A DNA stretch of 18,929 nucleotides from positions 1 through 18,929 of the forward strand of contig JASLEM010000207.1 in assembly GCA_030151165.1 (NCBI GenBank), in the 5' to 3' direction. Shown here one piece after another: positions 1-7,722 of this stretch; the first letter of the stretch is position 1, and the number at the start of each line of letters is the position of its first letter. This DNA comes from Burkholderiaceae bacterium (lineage in GTDB: Bacteria; Pseudomonadota; Gammaproteobacteria; Burkholderiales; Burkholderiaceae). Position numbers and translations under genes: made by a program. The notes under the pieces were generated by a model. That model searched no databases. It was not told where the DNA came from and saw only the letters and a list, made by a program, of their open reading frames with translations.

Positions 1-729
1 GCCGCGGCCAGCACCTCGCCGGCGGCGATCGGGCGCGGCCGCGCGCTCGGCTGGGCGCTGATGGCCGTGCTCGTCGCGCTGGGCATCGCGTCGCGCGCCG
101 TGCTGTGGCGCCGATATGGGGACGGCGACCACGTCTACGGCTACATGGCCTGGATCTACTACTCGACGCTGTGCCGCTTCGACGAGTTCATCCCCGGCGT
201 GGCGATCGCGCTGCTGAAGAACTTCCATCGGCCCACCTGGGATCGGCTGATGGCCCATGGCGGCGCGCTCTTCGCCGTCGGCGCCGCCGCGACGCTGGCG
301 ATGCTCGTCGCCGCCGACACGATCTATTTCGCCGCCGACGGCGGCTACCGCTTCTTCATGACCGCATTCGGCTACTCGCTGCTCGCGCTGTCGTTCGCGC
401 TGCTGGTCGCTGCCGCGCTGAGCCCGGCGCGCACGCCGCTCGCGTGGCGCGTGCCCGGCGCGGCGTCGATCGCGCTGTGGTCGTACTCGATCTACCTGTC
501 GCACAAGCCGCTCGCGATCTTCCTCGCGCACCAGCTCAAGCCGTTCGATCCGCCCGAGGCCGTGCGGGTCGCGATCGTCACGCCGGCCTGCGTGCTGCTC
601 GGCTGGTTGCTCCATCGTTTCGTTGAAGCGCCGTTCATGGCGCTGCGCGACCGGCGCGTGCCGTCGAACTTCGAAGACGGGACTGACGACCGCGCCGCAC
701 CCGCCGCGACCGCCGTGGTCAGTCCTTGA
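1..729 (+). CDS. Acyltransferase-3 family membrane protein (3' part)
   Basis: The frame is open at the first base, so the N-terminal part lies outside the window. About 242 codons are visible. The protein is hydrophobic with several membrane-spanning stretches separated by short polar loops. Features typical of the acyltransferase-3 family are an RFDEFIPGVAIA segment (near codons 59-70 of the visible part), a late helix with the pattern ALWSYSIYLSHKP, and a closing segment HRFVEAPFMALRDR resembling the family's usual C-terminal 'E-x-P-F' end. Such proteins transfer acyl groups to extracytoplasmic glycans, lipids or other substrates; the substrate cannot be read from this part. The last codons overlap the stop of the convergent gene by 11 bases (719-729). 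The family call is fairly sure, the function is not. Confidence 0.8.
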   Translation, partial: AAASTSPAAIGRGRALGWALMAVLVALGIASRAVLWRRYGDGDHVYGYMAWIYYSTLCRFDEFIPGVAIALLKNFHRPTWDRLMAHGGALFAVGAAATLAMLVAADTIYFAADGGYRFFMTAFGYSLLALSFALLVAAALSPARTPLAWRVPGAASIALWSYSIYLSHKPLAIFLAHQLKPFDPPEAVRVAIVTPACVLLGWLLHRFVEAPFMALRDRRVPSNFEDGTDDRAAPAATAVVSP

Positions 730-1225
730 GCCGGCGCATCTCCATCACCCAGTTGCGTTCCCACGGCCCGTCCGGCGCCCCGTCGGTGCCGATCAGCGCG
801 AAGTCCTGCGACCAGCGGGCGAGGCCGTCGCCGAGGCGTTGCCAGTGGAAGCGCACACGGACGGGGCGGCCGGCGTCTTCGTCGTCGCCGAAGAAGCGGC
901 CCTCGTCGCCGGCCCAGCCGCCGCGCACGGGCGGCTGCACGCGGCCGTTGGTGCTGTTGATCCAGTAGATCTCCCACTGCTTCGCGGCGACGTCCAGCGT
1001 GCGGAAGGTGCAGCCCTTGAACGGCTTGCCCTCGAACGCAATCTCGTCGACCGAGATCTGGCCGTCCAGGTGCACCCAGGCCTGGTTGACGGCGTCGAAG
1101 TGCTCCCAGTCGTCGCTGCCGACGTGGCGTTGGCGCAGGCGCCGGTTGGCGACATGCCAGCGGCCGACGAGGAAGTCGAAGTCGTGGGCTTGTCCGATGT
1201 ATTCCGTGGTCAGGTCGTTCGTCAT
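719..1225 (-). CDS. DUF1579-like protein, unknown function
   Basis: This is a 168-aa soluble protein with no signal peptide or membrane segment. It begins MTNDLTTEYIGQAHDFDFLVGRW, and the 'DFLVGRWH' opening followed by alternating strand-like segments resembles DUF1579/lipocalin-like small beta-barrel proteins. Aromatic residues are numerous (WEHF, WVHL, WEIYWIN, HWQRL, WERNW). The start at 1225 is supported by a GAGG ribosome binding motif about 7 bases upstream. It lies 41 bases downstream of the NIPSNAP gene on the same strand and is probably co-transcribed with it, so both may be under the WYL regulator encoded divergently. Its 3' end overlaps the convergent acyltransferase gene by 11 bases. 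Assignment to DUF1579 is by general resemblance; no catalytic residues are evident. Confidence 0.75.
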   Translation of the reverse strand: MTNDLTTEYIGQAHDFDFLVGRWHVANRRLRQRHVGSDDWEHFDAVNQAWVHLDGQISVDEIAFEGKPFKGCTFRTLDVAAKQWEIYWINSTNGRVQPPVRGGWAGDEGRFFGDDEDAGRPVRVRFHWQRLGDGLARWSQDFALIGTDGAPDGPWERNWVMEMRRLKD

Positions 1226-1266
1226 GGTCGATCCTCGTGATGGAAAGTGGCGGTCGGAGAAGTCGA

Positions 1267-2034
1267 TCAGCCGCGCAGGGCCGATCGGCGGGTCGGTGCA
1301 AGGCGCAGCGTGAGCGCGCCGCCGCGCAGCAGCTCGCGCCATGCCGGCTGGCGCAGGGCGCCCGATGCGTCGAGCCGCGCGGCGTGGCGGCGCTGCGTGG
1401 CCTCGTCGGCGAAGCGCGTGAGCCACGCGATGTGCGGTTCGCCTTCGCGCACCGGCAGGCGCGGGAAGTTGTTGGCGGCCGCTTCGGTGACGAGGCACGC
1501 GACAAGATCGCCGCCGGCGTCGATCCACGCCGTGCGCACGAGCGCGTCGAAGGCCGCGAGCGCGGCACCGGTCGCCGGTTCGCGCAGCGGGCACAACGTC
1601 AGCGTGAAGATCGCGCGGTCGGCGGCGGGGCGCGCGCCGATCGCCGCGCGCGAAGCCGCCGCCGCCATCAGCCCGCGCACGTCGTCCGCGGGCCGCAGCA
1701 GCAGCACGTTGTCGCTGTCGACCATCGTGGCGTTCGCCGTCTCGCGATGCGCCTGCCACGCCGGGCCGCCGTAGAACTCGGCGAGCGCCACCGCGCGCGC
1801 CGGCATGTCGGCGAAGCCGCGCAGCCAGACGAAGCGATCCGGGTCGTCGAGGTCGCGGAAGGTGCCGAGGACGCGCGCGCCGGCGGCTTCCTGCGGCTCG
1901 ATGAACGCGCGCTCGAACAGGTCGACCAGCACGTCGCGGCCGCCGGGGTGCAGCGTGTACTGGCGCAGCTCGATCACGGCGGGCGCGATCGCGGAGGTGG
2001 CGACCGGGGTGGCCGGGGCGGTGTCGATGGGCAT
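1267..2034 (-). CDS. NIPSNAP family protein
   Basis: This is a 255-aa cytoplasmic protein. After a short low-complexity N-terminus (about residues 1-18) comes IELRQYTLHPGGRDVLVDLFE, the typical start of a NIPSNAP/dimeric alpha-beta barrel domain. It continues with a RVLGTFRDLDDPDRFVWLRGF segment and a characteristic EFYGGPAWQAHRETANATM stretch. A second, weaker repeat of the fold may fill residues 140-255 (FTLTLCPLRE, then HIAWLTRFADE). The reaction is unknown for most bacterial members. The start at 2034 is chosen because GAGGA lies about 8 bases upstream; the frame extends 18 codons further but would run into the operator region. It is first of a two-gene minus-strand unit and is divergent from the WYL regulator, which is likely to control it. 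Confidence 0.85.
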   Translation of the reverse strand: MPIDTAPATPVATSAIAPAVIELRQYTLHPGGRDVLVDLFERAFIEPQEAAGARVLGTFRDLDDPDRFVWLRGFADMPARAVALAEFYGGPAWQAHRETANATMVDSDNVLLLRPADDVRGLMAAAASRAAIGARPAADRAIFTLTLCPLREPATGAALAAFDALVRTAWIDAGGDLVACLVTEAAANNFPRLPVREGEPHIAWLTRFADEATQRRHAARLDASGALRQPAWRELLRGGALTLRLAPTRRSALRG

Positions 2035-2082
2035 GGGCGAAGTCCTCGGTGAGTCGATGGCGCCATCTTCGTTTCCGATAGC

Positions 2083-2097
2083 TGACAAGGCATGTCA
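2083..2097. promoter_or_regulatory. Candidate operator TGACA-N5-TGTCA in divergent promoter
   Basis: A perfect 5-bp inverted repeat, TGACA AGGCA TGTCA, lies in the 88-base gap between the NIPSNAP start (2034) and the WYL regulator start (2123). Position and symmetry suit autoregulation and control of the divergent genes by the dimeric regulator. Assignment to this regulator is inference. Confidence 0.5.
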
Positions 2098-2122
2098 TGA
2101 TTTGTCGGCCAGACTTCGATCC

Positions 2123-3184
2123 ATGCGTGCCAGCCGACTGCTCTCCCTGCTGATGCTTCTCCAGTCGCGCGGCCGCGTCAGCGCGCAGTCGCTGGCGCGC
2201 ACGCTCGAGGTGTCGGTGCGCACGATCTACCGCGACGTCGACGAGCTCAGCGCCGCCGGCGTGCCGATTTGGGCCGACCGCGGTCGCGCCGGCGGCTTCC
2301 AGCTGCAGGCCGGCTGGCGCACGCGCGTCGACGGCCTGACCGCGCCCGAGGCGCAGGCGATGTTCCTCGGCGGACTGCCGGGCCCGGCGGCGGAGCTCGG
2401 GCTGGGCGAGGCGATGGCGTCGGCGCAGCTGAAGCTGCTCGCCGCGCTGCCGGACGGCTGGCGCGACGACGCGCGGCGCGTCAGCGCGCGCTTCCACCTC
2501 GACCCGATCGACTGGTACCGCGGCCCCGCCGCCGCCGACCACCTGCCGGCGATCGCGCAGGCCGTGTGGGGCGAGCGCCGCGTCGCGCTGCGCTACGAGA
2601 GCTGGAAGGGCGAGGTCTCGCGCCGCGTCGAGCCGCTCGGGCTCGTGCTGAAGGCGGGCGTCTGGTACCTCGTCGCGCGGCCGGCGGCCGGCGCGCGCGC
2701 GAGCGCGTCACGCGAGAGCGGGCGCGTCGAGGCGCGGACGTATCGCGTGTCGAACGTGCTGGCGCTGGAGGTGTCCGACGAGCGCTTCGAGCGTCCCGCG
2801 GCGTTCGACCTGGCCGCGTGGTGGCTCGCGTCGACGCGCCGCTTCGAGGCCGAGCTCGCACGCGGTACCGCGGTGCTGAGCGTCTCGCCCGACGGCCTGA
2901 AGGCCTTGCGCGACGTGAGCGCCGCGGTGGCCGCGGCGGCGCAGGAGACCGCCGGTCGCGCGGACGCGCGGGGCTGGCGCCGCGTGACGATCCCGACCGA
3001 GTCGGTGGCGCACGCGGCGCGTCTCGTGATGCGCCTCGGGGCCGAGGCGAAGGTGTTGAAGCCCGCGGCGCTGCGGCGCGAGCTGTTGGCGCGGCTGGAC
3101 GCGATCGCCGCGCTTTATCGCGACGATGGCGACATCGGCGACGAGGGCGAACGCGTCGATGGCCGCGCGGCCGGCCGTCCCTGA
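2123..3184 (+). CDS. WYL-domain (YafY-type) transcriptional regulator
   Basis: This is a 353-aa DNA-binding regulator. Residues 1-60 form an HTH_11-type winged helix (RLLSLLMLLQSRGRVSAQ, then VSVRTIYRDVDELSAAGVPI, the usual 'RTIYRDI' recognition helix). Residues about 51-66 (ADRGRAGGFQLQAG) are the conserved wing/linker. The WYL ligand-sensing domain spans roughly 138-225 and contains the actual W-Y-L triplet at 181-183; a C-terminal WCX-like extension follows. The ATG at 2123 fits the family N-terminus exactly although no good Shine-Dalgarno motif precedes it, so the message may be nearly leaderless. It is divergent from the NIPSNAP/DUF1579-like pair with a palindrome between. Targets are inferred from position only. 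Confidence 0.92.
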   Translation: MRASRLLSLLMLLQSRGRVSAQSLARTLEVSVRTIYRDVDELSAAGVPIWADRGRAGGFQLQAGWRTRVDGLTAPEAQAMFLGGLPGPAAELGLGEAMASAQLKLLAALPDGWRDDARRVSARFHLDPIDWYRGPAAADHLPAIAQAVWGERRVALRYESWKGEVSRRVEPLGLVLKAGVWYLVARPAAGARASASRESGRVEARTYRVSNVLALEVSDERFERPAAFDLAAWWLASTRRFEAELARGTAVLSVSPDGLKALRDVSAAVAAAAQETAGRADARGWRRVTIPTESVAHAARLVMRLGAEAKVLKPAALRRELLARLDAIAALYRDDGDIGDEGERVDGRAAGRP

Positions 3185-3194
3185 CCGGCCGGCC
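3169..3194. terminator. GC-rich inverted repeat at convergent gene ends
   Basis: GGCCGGCC occurs at 3169-3176 and again at 3187-3194, separated by 10 bases that include the WYL regulator stop codon (3182-3184). The two copies can pair as an 8-bp hairpin. No T-run follows, so any terminator role, possibly in both directions because the next gene converges, is tentative. Confidence 0.35.
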
Positions 3195-3209
3195 TGCGTC
3201 GCCGATGGC

Positions 3210-3596
3210 TCAGGGCGCGGTGCCCCCGTCGCCGCCCGTCGTCGAGACGCCGCCGTTCTTGATGGCGGGGTCGTAGGCCACCTCGTCGCTCGTGCCGGCC
3301 TTCACGACGAAGGCCGTGTAGGTGTACAGGTTGCTGTCGGTGTTCGCGTCGAACAGCGTGCAGCTCATGCCGTCGGCCGAGGTGACGGACGCGCTCGGGA
3401 ACTGCGTGCCGGGCGATGCGACGACCACCGCGTTGGTCGGCTTGAACACCCAGCCCGCGGGCGCCGTGAGCGTGAAGGTGAGGGTGACGCCCGGGGTGGA
3501 CGGCAGGTTGGCCTGGTCGGGGATGCAGGAGACGGTGCAGACACCGTGCGGGTTGACCGTGGCGGTGACGCTCACGGGGTAGGTCGTGTCGGTCAT
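3210..3596 (-). CDS. Small protein of unknown function downstream of the kinase
   Basis: This is a 128-aa protein that I do not recognise as a named family. It is rich in Thr, Val and Ser with alternating strand-like segments (YPVSVTATVNPHG, VTLTFTLTAPAGWVF, NAVVVASPG), suggesting an Ig-like beta sandwich. There are three cysteines (CTVSC near residues 19-23 and one near 79). There is no obvious signal peptide or membrane segment, and the C-terminus is a Gly/Thr-rich tail. It starts 10 bases after the kinase stop codon on the same strand, so it is almost certainly the last gene of the sigma/kinase operon. It could be a kinase substrate, an effector or an output of the pathway; nothing in the sequence decides among these. 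Confidence 0.8.
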   Translation of the reverse strand: MTDTTYPVSVTATVNPHGVCTVSCIPDQANLPSTPGVTLTFTLTAPAGWVFKPTNAVVVASPGTQFPSASVTSADGMSCTLFDANTDSNLYTYTAFVVKAGTSDEVAYDPAIKNGGVSTTGGDGGTAP

Positions 3597-3606
3597 GATT
3601 CCCTTG

Positions 3607-6324
3607 TCATGGGCCCGGCGTCACCCCCGCCTTCTGCGCCAGCCCGAGTTGTTTCAAAAGATCGGCATAGGCGGGGTGCCGATAGGTCGTGCCCTGGACC
3701 CTATCGGCCCAGGCCCGCGCATCTTGAATGCTGCCCAATCGAAGATCAAGGGCACCCAGCACGGTCATCGCCACTGGATTGAGATGTTCGGCGCCGGGCC
3801 GCACGCTCGCCGTGGCCGCGGTCCACGCCGCGCGCGCCTCGGCCTGGCGGCCCTCGGCGGCACGCAGGTCGCCGAGCGCGAGGCCGACCGCGCCGACGTT
3901 GAACGCGTCTTCCGTCCCGAGCTCGTTGCCTTCCTTCTCGAAGCGGTGCAGGTCGTCGAGATAGCTCTCGAGCGCCCTGGCGGCCGCCTCTTCCTCGCCG
4001 GGCGTCGAGGCGAGGCGCGCCTTCAGCAGCACCACGTGTGCGCTCAGCGCGACTCGCCACACGCGCTTGGGCAGCGCCCGCGTCATCAGCTGGGCGGTCA
4101 TCGCCGAGCCCCTCGCGAACTCGGCGCGCGCATCGGCGAGGTCGTTGCGATCGGCGAGGATCTCGCCGAGGAAGATGGTGGCCGACGCGGTCTCGCCGAA
4201 CCAGTCCAGGTTGGTCGGATCGAGCGTCGACAGCTTCTGGTGCTCCGCGAGCCCGAGCCGCGCCATGGCCAGCGCATCGTCCGAGCGGCCGAGGCCGCGG
4301 AGCCAGCGCGCGTTCTCGGCGTGCGCGTTGGCGATCAGGTACTGCGCATCCTGGTTGTTCGCGCCGCCGGGCGCGTTCGCGACCACTGCGATCTTCTCGT
4401 CCTCGGCCGCGATCGCCTCGTCGAAATGGCCTCGCCGGGCCTGCGCGCGCGCGATCCAGCCGAAGGTGTTGGCGAGCTCCACGTTGAGTTCAGGACGCGC
4501 GCGCACCAGCCTGCTGACCAGGACCCGCATGTCTCCCAGGTTGCGCAGCGCTTCGTCGACCTGGCCGAGGTCGATCTGCATGATGGCGATGTTCTCCTGC
4601 GCGTAGCCCTTCTCCAGCTGCCAGTCGACGTTGGAAGGGTCGATCGCCGTCATGCGCTGCGCGAGCGCGTAGTAGCGCTCGAAGGCGGCCTCGGCTTCGC
4701 GCGTGCGTCCACGGCGCCACTGCACATCGCCCAGCCAGAACTCGCTCTGCGAATGTTCGAACACGCGCGGGCCGTCCTTCGGCGCGCGCTGCAGCAGCTC
4801 GCCGGTGCTCTCGGCGGCCTGCTCGAAGTCGCGCTGCGCCTCCTCCAGCTTGCCGCGCTGCTCGGCGAGGTCGCCGATCATGTGCAGCGCGCGGGCGCGC
4901 CGGCCGAGCGAGTCGGCGTCGAGGTGGCCGAGATCCTGCGCGGCGTAGTAGGCGAGCGCCTTGTCGCCGACGCCATCGAGCACGTCCAGCCGGCCGACGG
5001 GCTCGAGCTTCTTGCGGAGGTCGCCGAGCATGAACTCGATCAGCCCCTCGGCCTGCACGCGCTGGCGGCCGGCCTCGCGCGCCTGCCACAGCGCGACGCC
5101 GACGCCGATCGCCAGCGCCGTCACGGCGACCGTCGCGGTGGCGACCCCCGCCCGATGGCGGCGCGCGAACTTCGCGATGCGGTACAGGCGCGCGTCGGGC
5201 CGCGCGGCGATCGGCTCGTGCTCGAGGTAGCGGCGCACGTCGTCCGCGAGGTCGGCGGCGTTCGCGTAGCGCTCCGCCGGCGACTTCTTCAACGCGCGCG
5301 CGACGATCGTGTCGACGTCGCCCTTCAATTCGTTCGACAGCTTCTTCGACGCCGACGAATGCGCCGACGTCGGCCCGCCGCGCCGCAGCACCGAATCCGA
5401 CAGCCGCTTCGGCTCGACCTCGATCACCGCGCGCATGCGATCGAGCGGCGCGCCGGTCGGGGAGACGGTCGGATGCTCGCCGCCCAGCAGGATGAACATC
5501 AGCACGCCCAGCGCATAGACGTCGGTGGCGGTCGTCACGTCGCCGCCCTGCAACTGCTCGGGCGCGGCGAAGTCGGGCGTGAAGGCGTTGCCGGCGTGGG
5601 CGGTGAGCGCGGTGGCCTCGCCCCCGCTGTCGTCCAGGAGCTTGGCGATGCCGAAGTCCAGCAGCTTCACGTCGCCCGACGCGGTGACGAGGATGTTGGA
5701 CGGCTTCAGGTCGCGGTGCAGGATCAGCCGGTTGTGCGCGTGCGCGACGGCGCCCAGTACGTCCAGGAACAGGCGCAGGCGCGCGGCGGTCGGCAGCGCG
5801 AGGCGGCGGCAGTAGGCGTCGATCGGCTCGCCGTCGATGTACTCCAGCACCAGGTAGGGCTGCGTGCCGTCCTGCGAGATGCCGGCGTCGAGCAGCCGCG
5901 CGATGTGCGGATGCGAGAGCCGCGCGAGGATGCTGCCCTCGCGCTCGAAGCGCGCGGCGTCGCCATGGCCGAACAGGCCGGTGCGCAGGAACTTGATCGC
6001 GACCTGGCCCTCGTAGCGACCGTCGGTGCGACGCGCGAGCCAGACGGTGCCCATGCCGCCGTGGCCGAGCTCGCGATCGAGCGTGTAGGCGCCGATGGTC
6101 TGGCCCTCGAGCCCGGCCGGCCGCGGGATGGCAGGTGCTTCCAGGAAGCCGTCGCGCTCGATCTCGGGCAGCTGGCCCAGCATGCCGGCGAGCGCCTCGG
6201 CGAGCGCCGGGTCGTCGGCACGCAGCGCCTCGAGCCGCGCGGGGCGCTCGGCCTCGGGCATGTCGAGGAAGTCGTCGAGCAGCGGCGACAGCCGCTCCCA
6301 CATCGTCTTGTCGACGGCGTTCAT
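3607..6324 (-). CDS. Transmembrane serine/threonine protein kinase with TPR-like C-terminus
   Basis: This is a 905-aa Hanks-type kinase. After an N-terminal segment (1-78) the kinase domain runs from about 80 to 365. It has a glycine loop GHGGMG (87-92), the ATP-binding lysine of VAIK (K111), the catalytic loop HRDLKPSN (203-210), DFG (223-225) and APEQ near 254, so it should be active. A membrane helix follows at about 393-413, and the remaining ~490 residues are alpha-helical with TPR-like repeats, predicted outside the cytoplasm. The start at 6324 overlaps the sigma factor stop in an ATGA, which implies translational coupling. Paired kinase and ECF sigma genes of this kind (PknS/EcfK in Xanthomonas, EcfP in Vibrio) work by phosphorylating the sigma factor. 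That role here is inferred from context. Confidence 0.93.
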   Translation of the reverse strand: MNAVDKTMWERLSPLLDDFLDMPEAERPARLEALRADDPALAEALAGMLGQLPEIERDGFLEAPAIPRPAGLEGQTIGAYTLDRELGHGGMGTVWLARRTDGRYEGQVAIKFLRTGLFGHGDAARFEREGSILARLSHPHIARLLDAGISQDGTQPYLVLEYIDGEPIDAYCRRLALPTAARLRLFLDVLGAVAHAHNRLILHRDLKPSNILVTASGDVKLLDFGIAKLLDDSGGEATALTAHAGNAFTPDFAAPEQLQGGDVTTATDVYALGVLMFILLGGEHPTVSPTGAPLDRMRAVIEVEPKRLSDSVLRRGGPTSAHSSASKKLSNELKGDVDTIVARALKKSPAERYANAADLADDVRRYLEHEPIAARPDARLYRIAKFARRHRAGVATATVAVTALAIGVGVALWQAREAGRQRVQAEGLIEFMLGDLRKKLEPVGRLDVLDGVGDKALAYYAAQDLGHLDADSLGRRARALHMIGDLAEQRGKLEEAQRDFEQAAESTGELLQRAPKDGPRVFEHSQSEFWLGDVQWRRGRTREAEAAFERYYALAQRMTAIDPSNVDWQLEKGYAQENIAIMQIDLGQVDEALRNLGDMRVLVSRLVRARPELNVELANTFGWIARAQARRGHFDEAIAAEDEKIAVVANAPGGANNQDAQYLIANAHAENARWLRGLGRSDDALAMARLGLAEHQKLSTLDPTNLDWFGETASATIFLGEILADRNDLADARAEFARGSAMTAQLMTRALPKRVWRVALSAHVVLLKARLASTPGEEEAAARALESYLDDLHRFEKEGNELGTEDAFNVGAVGLALGDLRAAEGRQAEARAAWTAATASVRPGAEHLNPVAMTVLGALDLRLGSIQDARAWADRVQGTTYRHPAYADLLKQLGLAQKAGVTPGP

Positions 6325-6881
6325 CCGTTGCCGTTCAATACCGAGGCCAGGAACATGCGCGCCTTCACCCAGTCGCGCTGCACGGTGCGTTCGGTGACGC
6401 CGAGTGCGCCGGCGATCTCGGCCTCGGACAGGCCGCCGAAATAGCGCATCTCGACGACGTCGCACAACCGCGGGTCGGCCACGGCCAGTTCCTGCATCGC
6501 CTCGTGGACGCGCAGGATCTCGTCGTCGTGGCGCGTGGCGGAGTCGCTGACCTGGGTGTCCAGCGGAATGTGCTCGACGCCGCCGCCGTGGCGCTCGGCG
6601 CGGCGGGCGCGCACGAAATCGACCACCACCGCGTGCATCACGCGCGCGGCGTAGCCGAGGAAGTGCTGGCGGTCGGAGAAATCGAGCTCGCCGGCGGCCT
6701 GCAGGCGAAGGTAGGACTCGTGCACCAGCGCGGTGGTGTCGAGCTGGGTCATCTCCCCGGAGCGGCGCATACGGCTGCGCGCCAGGCGCTGCAGGTCGGC
6801 GTACAGGAGCGCGAAGACCTGGTCGGCGGCCGCGCGATCTCCCGTACCGGCGGCCCGCAGCAGGATCGTGATGTCGGACAT
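6321..6881 (-). CDS. ECF sigma factor, kinase-linked (ECF43/TIGR02999-like)
   Basis: This is a 186-aa sigma-70 family protein. Region 2 spans about 8-95 and region 4 about 130-182, with the helix-turn-helix GLSEAEIAGALGVTERTVQRDW. Region 2.2 reads QLDTTALVHESYLRLQ in place of the acidic DAED/AEDVVQE motif of ordinary ECF factors. Kinase-activated sigma factors lack this acidic motif and instead use a phosphorylated threonine; Thr49 and Thr50 are the obvious candidates here. The start at MSDITILL (6881) is chosen because further upstream only a TTG and a non-conserved stretch are available; its Shine-Dalgarno sequence is weak. The gene heads an operon with the kinase (ATGA overlap) and the 128-aa protein, and no anti-sigma gene is adjacent. 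Confidence 0.92.
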   Translation of the reverse strand: MSDITILLRAAGTGDRAAADQVFALLYADLQRLARSRMRRSGEMTQLDTTALVHESYLRLQAAGELDFSDRQHFLGYAARVMHAVVVDFVRARRAERHGGGVEHIPLDTQVSDSATRHDDEILRVHEAMQELAVADPRLCDVVEMRYFGGLSEAEIAGALGVTERTVQRDWVKARMFLASVLNGNG

Positions 6882-6962
6882 CTTGGGGGTCGTCTTCAGT
6901 CGGGCCCTCGGTCGGGCCAATCGTGCCGTGCCGCGACTCTATCTCGGCTGGAAGAAATATTT

Positions 6963-6996
6963 TGTTTCCGATGTCGGGTTTCGTGTCGTGTTTCCG
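6963..6996 (-). promoter_or_regulatory. Repeated CGGAAACA motifs upstream of the sigma/kinase operon
   Basis: On the minus strand CGGAAACA occurs at 6989-6996 and again at 6963-6970, 26 bases apart, with a related CGAAAC at 6978-6983 between them. They lie in the AT-richest stretch of this gap, 80-115 bases upstream of the sigma gene. GGAAAC resembles the -35 element of ECF promoters, so autoregulation is possible. No convincing -10 could be fixed. Confidence 0.35.
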
Positions 6997-7073
6997 TTTT
7001 AACAGGAGAGGGGCGGTTTTTCGGACGGAAAGGGAGGCCTGGAGGGCCAACCGGGGTTCCGTCCCTCACCTTT

Positions 7074-7120
7074 CCGCAGCGCGGCGCACGGCGTCCCAAC
7101 CGCCACGCGCCACGCTGCGG
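7074..7120 (+). other. 47-nt stem-loop in the leader of the GGDEF-like gene
   Basis: Direct reading gives nested pairing: CCGCAGCG (7074-7081) with CGCTGCGG (7113-7120), GGCGC (7083-7087) with GCGCC (7107-7111), and GGCG (7090-7093) with CGCC (7101-7104), closing a TCCCAAC loop. That is 17 base pairs interrupted by a C/A mismatch and an AC/AC internal loop. It ends 30 bases before the ATG at 7151. No T-run follows, so it is not a standard terminator. It could be a leader structure, a protein-binding site or a REP-like element. Confidence 0.55.
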
Positions 7121-7150
7121 CTTCCTACTGTCTCAGGGAGCGGGTAAGAA

Positions 7151-7678
7151 ATGCTCAGGGAACCAGCACCGATGTCACCCACGCGACACGAACGTGAACG
7201 CATCGCACGCCCGCCGCTGCCGGACCGCACCCGCGGCCCGGCGGTGGTGACCAGCGTCGACGGCATCGCCGAAGTCGCGGCCGTGGTGGACCGCCAGCTC
7301 GCGCAATGCCGGCGCAACCGCAGCCCGATGGCGCTGGTGTGCGTCAGCGTGGAGTGCGTGGACACGGAATCCGGCCACGGCTACGTGACGACGGAAATCG
7401 AACGGCTGACCCACGAAGAGGTCATGAAGCGGATCTGCAGCCGCGTGCGCGGCAGCGATGTCGTGCTGCGCCCGAACGACCGCGACGCGTGCGTCATCTT
7501 GCCGGGCGCGAGCGAGGAGGCGGTGCGGCGCATCGCCGGCCGCTTCATGCGCGCGCTCAATGGCGCGTACCGGATCGGCGACAGCGTGATGCACGTCACG
7601 GTGCAGGTCGGCAGCGCCGCCCATCCGGCCGACGGCGCGCAGGCGCCCGAACTGCTGCGCCGGGCGACCGGCTGGTGA
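7151..7678 (+). CDS. Degenerate GGDEF-domain protein
   Basis: This is a 175-aa soluble protein. Residues 36-172 follow the layout of a diguanylate cyclase domain: helix GIAEVAAVVDRQLAQCRRNRSP, strand MALVCVSVE, helix EEVMKRICSRVRGSDVVLR, a central hairpin ending VILPG, and a final helix ELLRRATG. At the signature position the sequence is NDRDA (109-113) instead of GGDEF, and the Mg-binding aspartate of the first strand is also absent. Cyclase activity is therefore very unlikely, and a binding or structural role is more plausible. The start at 7151 has a GGGAG about 10 bases upstream; ATG 7172 with AGGGA upstream is an alternative. It converges on the GAF-domain gene, and a signalling link between them is only a guess. 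Confidence 0.75.
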   Translation: MLREPAPMSPTRHERERIARPPLPDRTRGPAVVTSVDGIAEVAAVVDRQLAQCRRNRSPMALVCVSVECVDTESGHGYVTTEIERLTHEEVMKRICSRVRGSDVVLRPNDRDACVILPGASEEAVRRIAGRFMRALNGAYRIGDSVMHVTVQVGSAAHPADGAQAPELLRRATGW

Positions 7679-7722
7679 AGCGCGCGCCGGCCGGCCGCTG
7701 ATGCGCCGGTTGCCCGCGCCAG

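Noticed and set aside
719..2542. A long minus-strand frame joining the DUF1579-like protein to upstream sequence
   Set aside because: The upstream part overlaps the NIPSNAP and WYL genes in other frames; the ATG at 1225 with GAGG upstream is the sensible start.
3586..6444. A 952-codon plus-strand frame opposite the kinase
   Set aside because: The composition is typical antisense shadow with no domain, while the minus strand has complete kinase motifs.
6325..7050. An N-terminal extension of the kinase frame up to 7050
   Set aside because: It overlaps the sigma factor in another frame, is arginine/alanine-rich noise, and the ATGA-coupled start at 6324 fits the kinase.
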